Shown: positions 1 to 10,200 of the stretch, one piece after another | Numbering within the stretch: the first letter of the stretch is position 1 | How the letters are laid out: every line of letters starts with the position of its first letter | Source: Notamacropus eugenii | Taxonomy: Eukaryota; Chordata; Mammalia; Diprotodontia; Macropodidae | Assembly: GCF_028372415.1 (NCBI RefSeq) | Contig: NC_092879.1 | Span: 101,471,828 to 101,535,827 of the forward strand | Length of the DNA stretch: 64,000 bases | Direction of reading: 5' to 3' | Translations under genes and position numbers: made by a program | The notes under the pieces: model-generated | Told to the model about the DNA's origin: nothing | Seen by the model: only the letters and a program-made list of their open reading frames with translations | The model's database searches: none

Positions 1-374
1 AGCCTGGGCAGAGGGGGCAGAGGGAAGGGCTTTGGAATGGGGATGAGCCCAGAACAGCCACTTCATATCCTTGGGAATCTGGAGAGCAGTTTCCCCCTGG
101 AATTCTAGGTGGAAGAAGAGAGAGCAATCTCCCTTCCCTTTCCCCTGCCCCCCCCCCCCAAGGCCCTGGTCCCACTTATGCAAGGCAGGATGTACTGGGC
201 CTTTGTAAATTGTTTGGAAACTCCTTTATGGTTTGTGAATATTTCTATGCACGGGGAGCTTAGGAGACATCACTGGGTGGTCTCCTTTCAAGGAGCACTT
301 GGTAATGGGGCTATACCCCTGGGGGTGATGCCTCAGAACCCTGGGGAAGTCTTGGGGCAAGAACATCCAAATAG

Positions 375-640
375 GGTTCATAAGGCATCGCTATCTAAGA
401 GACATTTACAGAGCCTTACTATGTGTCAGGCATTGCTAAGTGCTTTACAAAGATTATCTCATTTGCTATAACAACTCTGAGATGAGGATGGTGTCCTTAT
501 CTCATTTTACAGTTGAGAAAACTGAGGCAGAGAGAGGTTTAGTGACTTGCCTAGGGTGTCACATAGTGTCTGAGGCTGGATTTGAATTCAGGTCTTCCAG
601 TCCCAGCACTCTATCCACTACACCACTCAGTTGTTCCAGG
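375..640 (-). mobile_element. MIR-type CORE-SINE, antisense
   Basis: ACTATGTGTCAGGCATTGCT, then CATTTTACAGTTGAGAAAAC, then GAGGCTGGATTTGAATTCAG: nearly full-length inverse MIR. Confidence 0.75.
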
Positions 641-1047
641 CTTCTCATCCTAAAACACAAACTCTCAATGTCCGCTCAGGAGGCCTGGGCCTTGCTACTG
701 AAAACCTTAGGACCTCAGGCCTTTCTATCTGCCAGACAGCAGAATCTTTCTAAACTTGTGGTCTTCCAAAGCACAGGTCTGACTAAATCCCTCCCCTAAG
801 CAATAAAGCCCTTGGCAGCTAGGTCCCTCCCTCCCTTCCCAGTCTTCTTACAGCTCCCTCAACCCCTTCATGCAATGGGCAGTCCTCATCGCTCTGCTCA
901 TCTTCATAGTGCCTGAAGTGCTCTCCTTCCTCATGTCCAGCTCCTGACTGCTGGGTTTTCCTTTAAGTTCCCCCATCTCCAAGAAGCCTTTCCTGAGCCT
1001 TCTCTCAGATTCTCTCTAATTTATACTTCCCATATGTTTGTATATAT

Positions 1048-1092
1048 GCACACACACACACACTCACACACACACACACACACACACACTCC
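1048..1092. repeat. (CA)n microsatellite
   Basis: Near-perfect CA dinucleotide run. Confidence 0.9.
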
Positions 1093-1136
1093 AGGGCAGT
1101 CACATAGCCTCCATTATACTAACATTGGTCACACCC
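1089..1136 (+). repeat. Inverted repeat A, left arm
   Basis: Pairs with 1739-1788 on the opposite strand: both read CCAGGGCAGTCACATA, then TTATACTAACATTGGTCACA after a few mismatches. It sits beside a (CA)n run. Confidence 0.9.
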
Positions 1137-1683
1137 ATCATCACTCACATGTACATACTATGGCACATACATGCACATACATAACTTGTTTGTTCATGCA
1201 CACACAGAGGGACAGTCCAAGTCACACACACACACACACACTCACAGCAGAATTCAGCACCATCCTGGCACATAGTAACCACTTAGATGCCTGGTTCATT
1301 CATTCGTTTTCATTCATTTACTTATAAATAGAACTGCTTGTGTTCTGAGCCTTGTGAACCTATGCACTTGTGGGGTGGCTGTTGATTGACTGGAGGGAGA
1401 GGGGAGGAAGGGGAGGTGAATGGGGGAGCTTCACCCCCAACGGCTAGAAGCTCTTTGCAGAAAATAAAAGCTCTAAGCAGTGGGGCTGTACAAAAGAATA
1501 GGGGTCGGGAGACTGAGGTTCGAGTCGTCTGGGGGGGGCACTTCAGTTTCCTTCTCCATCAAATAAAGAGACCCTTTGGGTCCTTGGCCCAGGCTCTGTC
1601 TATCCCATAGCTCCCCATGCCAGTGGGGCTCTTTCCAGCTTACCCCTGTTATAAAGAAACACATCCACAAATATTAACAAAAT

Positions 1684-1684
<1 letters not shown>

Positions 1685-1737
<53 letters not shown>
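1685..1737. repeat. (GA)n microsatellite
   Basis: Perfect GA run of about 26 units. Confidence 0.9.
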
Positions 1738-1738
<1 letters not shown>

Positions 1739-1740
<2 letters not shown>

Positions 1741-1788
1741 GGTGTGACCAATGTTAGTATAAGGGAGATTATGTGACTGCCCTGGTGT
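1739..1788 (-). repeat. Inverted repeat A, right arm
   Basis: Reverse-complement partner of 1089-1136, also beside microsatellites ((GA)n to the left, TG/GA to the right). About 600 bp separates the arms. Confidence 0.9.
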
Positions 1789-1982
1789 GTGTGAGAGAGA
1801 TAGAAAAAGAGAGAGAGAGAGGGAAGGAGGGAGGAAGAGAGCCATCTCATTATCTACCTATTTGTGATTGACTGTCGCATCCACTTGAGTATGGGAGGGT
1901 AGGTGTGAGCCTGTCCCAGTGTGTTTGAGTGCTGTACTTAAATGAATGTCTGGGACTGCGGGTGAGGATGCTTTGGGGGGCG

Positions 1983-2069
1983 GTGTGTATGTGTGTGTGT
2001 GTGCGTGTGTGTGTGTGTGTGTGTGTGATTCACACCTACAGGAGTGTATGAGAGAGTGTGCATCTGTTA

Positions 2070-2126
<57 letters not shown>

Positions 2127-2160
2127 CGAGCGCGTGTGTGTGCGCCTGTGCCTGTGCCTG
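1983..2160. repeat. (TG)n tracts, alternating purine-pyrimidine
   Basis: Two TG runs (about 1985-2028 and 2070-2124), then a TACGCGAGCGCGTG stretch with further TG, directly upstream of the CpG-rich leader. Confidence 0.9.
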
Positions 2161-2383
2161 AGAGAGCTCGGGAGGAGGGAAGGTGGGAGCGCCCAGCCCA
2201 TCCCAGTCTTTGTCCCCTCCCTCCATCCCCTCCTTCCCTCCCTCCTTCCCTGTCTCTTCTCTCCCGCCGGCCGCAGCAGCAGCAGCAGCAGCCTCCGCTA
2301 TCTCCCCTGCCTCGGTGCCCCAGCCTCTCCCCGCACTCCCCGCACTCTGCGGTGCCTGGATGCCGGCTCCCGGCCCCGACAGC
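2120..2383 (+). promoter_or_regulatory. CpG-rich promoter/5' leader of the relaxin-receptor gene, with (CAG)6
   Basis: Just upstream of the proposed start codon the sequence turns rich in CpG, while the flanks are CpG-poor. It carries a perfect (CAG)6 at 2274-2291 and pyrimidine-rich stretches, and it follows a long TG tract. No TATA box is apparent. The assignment as promoter and 5' UTR depends on exon 1 being correct. The transcription start cannot be fixed from sequence. Confidence 0.45.
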
Positions 2384-2432
2384 ATGAGAAGCCTCTCCCT
2401 TTTGCTCCCGTCTCCCTTCCAAGCCTTTACCA
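2384..2432 (+). CDS. RXFP-like exon 1 (signal peptide start)
   Basis: Sixteen codons plus one base, beginning [16 protein letters not shown] and ending at a good donor (CCA|GTGAGT). Phase 1 matches exon 2, whose first codons (FLLILGLIG) complete a hydrophobic signal peptide. An in-frame ATG at 2360 would add eight residues, but the ATG at 2384 has a purine at -3 and the better context. The CpG-rich setting supports a first exon. It lies 13 kb from exon 2, so it is inferred by fit, not by a hallmark domain. Confidence 0.5.
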
Positions 2433-5400
2433 GTGAGTGCCGAGGAGCCCAGGGAGGGCTGGGGAGGGGGCACAGCTGCCTCGGGGCTCTAACCCCAGTA
2501 GCTGTGCCTGGGGAGGGGGCACTGCTTGGAACAGCAGCGCCAGGGGTGGGGTGGGGTGGGGGGCGTGCTGGTTCTAGTGTCTCTCTGGAGATGTGGGGGC
2601 TTGGAAAGTGGGCAGCGGGAGAAGGCGGGGTGGGCTCCGACCCCACATCTCTGCGCTCTGAGAGGGAAGGGGCCCGGCTTTCCGGGGAATTTTCTCAAAC
2701 CACAGACATAGGCAGGCGACTCTCCTCCCCCGGGAATTAAAGGAGGGTCTTCTGCCCATCCCAGAGTGAGGAGGGCTGGAAGGGGCAGGGCGGCCCCCCC
2801 AGAGCTCAGGGCCACTTCTGGAGCCCAGCCCTTCCCTTCTATGGGGCTGGAGAAGGGGGAGGGAGCTGCTGGCAGGTAGCAAAGACAAGAGATGCAGGCT
2901 CTTAAGTGGCCAACCAGTGCCCACTCCTCACCCCCAGCCCTGCTGCACTTCCTTCCTTTGAAAAAGGCTATTTGCTGTTCAGATGAGAACATGGCAAGGT
3001 TCAGGTTAGGAAAGGACTGAGCGGGCTAGTCCCACCCGTTATTTGACAAATGAAGAAACTGAGGACAGAAAGTCAAATTCTATTCCCAAATTCTCACAGG
3101 TAGAGGAAGCAACAGGAGCAGAGACTGGAACCCAGGGCCTAGGGTCCTCTGCTCCCAAATGTGGGGAGCCAGTGAAGACATGGTCACTCTGTGAGTAACA
3201 TGACATCTGACCTAAAGACAGACACAGAGAGGGAGAAAAAGAGACAGACAGACATACAGAGAGGGAGACAGACAAATAGAGACATTGAAACATCAAGAAA
3301 GGGAGAGAAAGAAAAGATGAGACAAAAAAGAGTGAGAGACAGAGCCAGAGAGACTGGGAGGGACACAGAGAGAGAGAAATGGAGAGAGCAGCTAGTCAGA
3401 TGCACCTTGTAAATTACAGGTCACTTTCCTCACTCCAGCCAGTGGAAACAGGGAATCCAAGTGGCATCTCCTTTTGGCAGATGTACAGAGAAATTTGGAA
3501 AGGTAAAGCAATCTGCCCACAGTGTCACAGTCAGGAAGTCATTGCCCTGGGTCTCACCGCTGATAGGGATATAGGCAAGATATGCTCAGAGCTTCCTGAC
3601 TCCCACTATGTATCTCTCCTATTGGTATTACCTGATGTCAGAATTCTCACAACACCTCTATAGACAATGCAAGCAGGATCATCCTTGTTCTATACAGAAA
3701 TGCCCAAATGGCAAAGTAAGGAACAAATCTAGATCTTGATGCCAAGCTGTTTCTTTCTTCTAAAGAATGGCAATCAGCATTAGAGCTAATAGGGACATCA
3801 GAGCTCTTTTTGTACAAATGAGGAAACTGAGGCTTAGAAAAGGAGAGCAACAGGTGGTTTTTTAAATTATTTGCAGGAAATCATGGTTAAGAGGCTTGCC
3901 CAGAGACACTCAACTAATAAGTGTCTAAGGCCAAATTTGAACTAGGGGCCTCCCAACTTCAGGGCTGGGGCTCTATCCACTGCACCACCTAGCTTCACCT
4001 CCACAGGTGGTATTTCAGATTATCAAAGCATTTTACATAACTGTTTCATTTGTAACACTCCCTGTGGGTTAGGGGAAGTGGGTTAGGCCACAGTGGGGAA
4101 CCTGTGGTCTCGAAGCCACACATGGCCCTCTAGGTCCTCAAGTGCTGCCCTTTGACTGAATCCAAACTTCTCAGAACAAATCCCCTTCAGAAAAGGATTT
4201 GTTCTATAAACCTTGAACTCAGTCAAAGGGCCACACCCGAGGACCTAGAAGGCCACCAGGTTAGGCATTCTCATCATCCTCATTTTGCAGATGTGGAAAT
4301 GAGGCTGAGAGAAAGTGAAGTGATTTTTCTTAGGGCCCCAGAAATAGGAAGTGTCTGAAGTGGATTGAAATCCAGGACTTCCTGAATTGCCCAAGACCAC
4401 AAAGATTGTGTCTAAATCCCCCGAGGCTCTGCTTCTACCCTTCTGGGTTGGCTCTGCGGCGTTGCTACCCCATTCTATTAGACTTGAGGCCACTCCTGGA
4501 CATCGCTTTGTCCACACTGTATATTCCCTTCTCTGTGTCCCTGTAGTTTCTTCCTATTGGTTTTTAGGGAATCCTCAGTACCTACCCCAGTGCCAGGCAC
4601 ACAGGGGCCACCTAATAAATACTTCTTGAATATGACAATACTGCTGTGGGGATGGAGGCTGCAATGAAGGGTGGGTGCCCCCCCCACCTCTGCCTCCTCC
4701 AAAGCTGGGACTCAGTATACTCCTGACATACATCCCGATAGAGGGGGAAAACAAGAGGACAGAACTCTGAGGATGTGAGTTCTAATCTCAACTCCAATAC
4801 CTGTGCGGCCTTGGTAAGCCCCTTCCATGATGTGGGCCTTTGTCTCCTCATCTGAGTGAGGAAGGTGATGGACAAGATGCTCTCTGTCACCCCCAAGTCA
4901 CTCTCATTATTTCTTGTCCAGTTGGCTTTGGGATTTGGCTCCATCTTCACTCCCTTCTGAAGGACCATCTTTTAGAAAAAGCAATAGAGAAGAGTTTTCG
5001 GGAAGCGTTTCTCGGGCCCATGTGCTGATAAAGAGCTTCCCAGAAAGGCGATGGACTGCCCCAGGAGGGAGGACTGCAAGAGGAGGTTCTTTCTCTGTAC
5101 TAGTTGACCAAGATGTCCTGAGGTCTCTCCCAGTGCTGAACTCTGGGTGTCTGCTTTGGCCCTCTTCTTTGACCTTTTAGCCTGGCTTTGGGTACTGCCT
5201 TTCCAAGGATAACATAAGCCAGGACCAGTGTGAATCCCTAATTTCCTGAGAGTGAGTCCCCCAGCTGGGGCTGCCCATCATTCTCCACAGACTGGGCCTG
5301 GCCCTTTGCTGGCTCCACAGGTTGGAATTCTTGGATACTGGAGGCCTTAGCTGTAACCCCTAGGAAGGACCAGGAGGTGGCTGATAGAGTGGTTGTGACC

Positions 5401-7208
5401 TTGGACAAGTCATTTCCAGTTCTGGGCTTTGGTTTAGTCTTCTGTAGCAGGTGTCAAAATGTAGGTGGCGCTGTCAGGGAGTGCATTCCTTCAACAGGTA
5501 GAAATGTCCAAGCTTCATAGGCAGTTCACAAGGCTGTGGGAATGTGAACACAAAAGCAGTCCCCGCCCTTAAGGAGTTTACATTACAGGCCACAGAGGGA
5601 GGGAGGGAGAGAGGGAGGGAATGGCTGGGTTCTGACCTGACCCGACATCTTCTCTGTGTGAGGAGCACCCTTGATGAACAATCCAAAGGAGCTGGGGAGG
5701 GAGGGTGAGCAGCAAACTGCAGACCAGACGGCTGAACAAATGGTGGCGAGAGAGGGCACCAGGGCAGAGGGCTTTCTGGGGTGGAGAAAGGGCAGAGGCA
5801 GAAGGAGCACAAGAGGGAATCAGGGCACCCTCGAAGGCGCCCATGACACCCAGGTGAACTGCAATCTGGAGACATTGGCCCCTGGCTGGGGGGTGGGGTC
5901 AGGGCGCCTGTGGCTGAAAGGGATGAACTGCCGGCAGCAGGCCCTTTCTGGGCAATGTCATGGCCAGGGCCAGGCTGGCCAAGGAGATTGATGGAGCCCT
6001 CCCTGGAAAGGGCTTGGCTCCCCAGCCCAGAAAGTTGGCCTGCTAGGCCTGGGAAAGAATAAATGGTCGGGGAAGACAGTAAATCTGCCTGAGGGCTAAG
6101 CACGTTTCCAAGGCCCACAGGATGGAGGAAGATGGATGAGGTGGGGAGTTGGAGCAGAGGGAAGACATGTGTGTGTTGGGGGGAGGGGGGTGTCTGGTAG
6201 GATCTAGGCTCTTCTACCTAAGCAGGGTCACAGGGTCTGCTGAAAACCCCTCACTCACGCTCCCCACAGACACTTCTGTTCCCTCCCTCTCTGTCCTGTG
6301 CAGCTAGGTTTCCAAAGGAGAAGAAAACTGTGGCTGGCCTGGCCTCTCTCTGGGCAAGTCCTTTAGGCTCCAGGACTTTCAGCCTAACCCTCCTCTGGTC
6401 CCACACTCAGGACTTAGACAGTGTTGGATCTTTGCACCTCTGACATGCTCAGAGTTCCTTCATTTTGCTCATGCTATCTCCTTGATCCTTCAGCTAGGAC
6501 ATGAGCCCAGGCCACTGAATCAGGCCCCCAATGCTAGGGTGGCCTTCTGCAGGAGCAGGAAAATGGAAAATATCACTGAGAGACCCCTCCTTCTCTTCTT
6601 CCTCCTTCCCCTCCTCCTTCTTTTCCTCTTCTTTCCTCTCAGTCCTTTGCCCTCTCTTCCTCACTTTTCTCCTCCTTTTCCTTTTCCTATTTTCCTTCCA
6701 TCATTGGCATTTTGAAATAATACTGTCTCCGATTTTTAGAAAATGAGTTCCTCAAGTCAGGAGCCAGGCCCCTTGGGTTTACTAAACCTCCCAGTCTTCC
6801 ATTCTCAATAAATATTGTTCTGAAACAACCCCCCTCCCACACACACACACTCATACATGGCCACCACACACTCACACATGGACAAATTCTAATAGCACAG
6901 ATATGTGCGTACAGAGACTGGCCTTGGCCTGAGCCCTGGAGATGGAAGCAGAAAGCAGAGGGAAGAGAAGGTGAAAGGACCTTCCAGAGGAGGCCGGCTC
7001 AAGTCTCCCCCTTGTGCCCCTGCTCCCAAGTCCAGGGGTTGCCCTCTGTATAAAAAGCCTGCACAAGGAGTAAGTGACCACACAACATCCCAGGCCAAGG
7101 CCAACAAGGCTAAGGTCAACACAAGGAGACAGAGTTCAGCTGGTCACTTTTCAGATGGGCTCCCTTTCTCTTGGCAAAGCAGGTTACCACCATGACAATG
7201 CCAAGTCC

Positions 7209-7250
<42 letters not shown>

Positions 7251-10200
7251 AGGGGTGAGGAGACCCTAAGGAGAAGCCCTTAGAGGGGGTCAAGGAGTAA
7301 GGGCAAAGGATAGAAGAGAGGGAAAGGAAAGGGGGAGAAGCTGATGTCAAGGTGACATTAAAGCAATTCATTTTTTTATTTTCAAAGAACAGTAATTATG
7401 ACTCACATGTAAATAATATTTTATTGTCGCAATCCACTTTCTCACTTGATAATCAAGTGATTAGACCTTTGACCAAAGAAAAGCTAAGTATTCTTCACAT
7501 ATTAGACATTTTAAAAAAGAAAGAAAGAAGGGAGGGAGAGAGAGATAGGGAGAGGAAGGGAGGGGAAGGGAGAAAAAGGAAGAAAAGAGGAAGGAAAGAA
7601 ACAAGCAAGGAAGGAAGGAATGGTAAGAGGGAGGAAGAGAGTGAGGGAGGGAAGGAGGGCATTTTATAAAAGGATTAGCAAAGCCATTTGAGGCAGACAC
7701 TCATGATCATAAGCTGGCAGGTCCCCTGTAATCTAGGTTATCCTGAAGCACTGTTACCTCCTTCCTTCCCTCCTTCTTCCCTCCCTCTTTTCTTCCCTCC
7801 TTCCCTCTCTCCCTCCTTCCTTCCCTCTTCTTCCCTCCTTCCCTCCTTCCTTTCCTCCTTCTTTCCTCTCTCCCTCCTTCCTTCCCTCCTTTCTTTCTTC
7901 CTTCCTTCCTTCCTCATTCCCTCCCTCTCTACCTTCTTTCCTTCCTTCCTTCCTTCCCATGGAGCCTGGTAGTTGGTCCTACCAATATCTGTAGACAGGA
8001 AGCCTCTGAGCCAGCACAATCTAGCAGCAGGTCCAATAACGAATCATTTTGATGTGGCTATGATTGTCGATGACTCTTCAGGATTTCTGTGATATGAAAA
8101 GATCTGTAACATTGACTGGTGACAAAGTCGCGGGTCCTGATCATGTTCCTGTGGTATGTTCGCTATATTCTTCATTCAGTTAGAAGGTAGTTAAAATGAA
8201 GGTGTTTTCCCCCATTGAAGCTCATGGATCCCCTGCCTTCTATGGCTCCCTGGTGAAGATCCCCTGTTCTGGTTCCCTTCATGTTACAGAGTAGGAAGCA
8301 GAGAGGGAGAACTGAAGGGAAGGGACCTCCTTCCCCAAGGATGAAGAGCCAGTCACTAGCAGCCTCACATGGCTAGAAGCTATGAGCAGTGTCCATGACC
8401 ATTACTCTTACCAGGTCCTGGGATTCCTCCTTTTTGTAGCAAATCATCACCCCCTATTCCAAGGAATGGGAAGATCAGATCCTACAAACTGACAGGGAAA
8501 TTTGAAAGGCCAGCTCTGCTTTGGGATGGGGCCAGGAGAGGGCTTGGATCGGGCTGAGGAGAGAGGGAGGAAGGCCAGAAAGATGATCCATGTCGCAGGA
8601 CTCAGCATGTGCTCCATCCCAAGATGGATCCTCCCTATCTGACTGTGACTCAAAGGGCAATTCCATGGGAAGGAGAGTCTTTCATCTTACCAGCTGCAGA
8701 GCACTTCAGCCTGACCCTAACCCAACACCACCATCCAAGATCCCTAATGAGGACTGCAGAGGGGAGCTAATAGGGGCAGAGGGGGAAGCGGAGAGGCAGT
8801 CAGTGGGGGACAGCCAAGAATCCCAAATGAATCAGTCAGGCTGGAATTCTGGCCCCAATACAGACTGATAAAACATACTAGTAAAGGGCTGGCCCTGGGT
8901 TCATAAGATCAAACGGGCTGCTCAGTCACAGGCAGGTTGAGATATGAAAAGAGATGGAGAGGCTAGAGAAAGTGCTTCCTCCAAGGCCCTGCACCCTTAA
9001 ATACTGAGCACACAAATACAAGTCATCAAGACAGCCTCTGCCCTCAAGGTGTTTACATTGTAATGGAAGAAGTCAATGCCTGGTGAAACAAGGTCTGCTT
9101 TGGCTCCCAACTGATGTGTCAGTGACCCATTTTCCTTGTTCATCATCTCCATTTCTAAATACATTCCTCTCTACTCCCAAACCTGTTCTCTGGACAGAGA
9201 AAGCTCTTAAGCAAAGCCAACCAACCCAGCAATTCCATTTACAGCATCTGTGGTGGGCTGCACCCATACCCTGCCTCCACCCCATGTCTTCCCTGAGGCC
9301 AAGGTCTGGTCATTAGAATCCCACTGGCATTAGCAATTTCTTTATTTGCCTAGAGCCATTGTACATGCTATTTTTCAGGTTCTGCCTTCTTCCCTCATGC
9401 TTCCTACAAATTTTTGCATGTTTCTGTGAATTCTTGATGTCTGTTCTGCCTTAGAAAAGACACGATGGTCCCATGAATATATCCCAATGTGTTCAGTCCT
9501 CTCCTCTGATGGGCAGCTGCATTTTTCTACTTCTTTGCTGCCACATTTGGGGGAAGGAGCCATAAATGAGGTGGGTACTTTCAGCCTTTGGAAGAGATGG
9601 GTTCACTTCATTCTCATAAAAGATTGTGGCAGGGTTTTGTGAGCCATGAAGCACTAAAGGACCATGATATCATGGTACCGGAAGGGTATCACTAGGCAAG
9701 TGTGATTGGTTGTTCTCCATGGCCCATGGTAGCAGATCTTGACTGACTTCTTTAGAAGGAGGTAAGAGCACAGTGGGGGTTCTCCCCCTGCTGACTTCTT
9801 GTCTGCTACTACAGGCCACTTAACTCTTGAGTACACGATACCCTGCCCCATTTTGCCCATCCTTTGAGCCACTTGATTCTTCCCTGGCACATACTGAACT
9901 TACCTGGGACTCGAGATGGAGAAGGGATAAAGAAGGGCAGACACTCTGGCATCTAAGAGCTGAGGGGCACCGGACTCCCAAGGATTGGTGAGATCAGCAG
10001 AATCAGCCCAGGCAGGACATCAGCCAGGTTCCCCAGGATAGAGAGGTAATGTGGATTGAGCCCTGGGCTTAGGAAGACCTGGTTTCAAAATTCCACCTCC
10101 CATGCTTACTAGAGGTGTGATTTATGAGTAAGTCACTTACCTGATGTATGCCTCAATTTGCCCATCTGTAGAATGTGTCTAATAACACCTGCAGTATTCA

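Noticed and set aside
2360-2383. Upstream in-frame ATG at 2360 as the receptor start
   Set aside because: Pyrimidine at -3 and only eight extra, non-hydrophobic residues; the ATG at 2384 has the better context. It remains possible.
1858-2740. Long overlapping frames across the TG/CAG region (up to 262 codons)
   Set aside because: They encode dinucleotide and trinucleotide repeats (His-Thr, Cys-Val, Ala, Gln runs) in several frames at once. Only the short signal-peptide frame from 2384 fits the gene.
4081-4266. 8-bp repeat GGTTAGGC on both sides of the hAT-like element, as a target-site duplication
   Set aside because: The right end of the element is missing, and GGTT may belong to its own inverted end, so the match may be chance. 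I kept the element but not the duplication.
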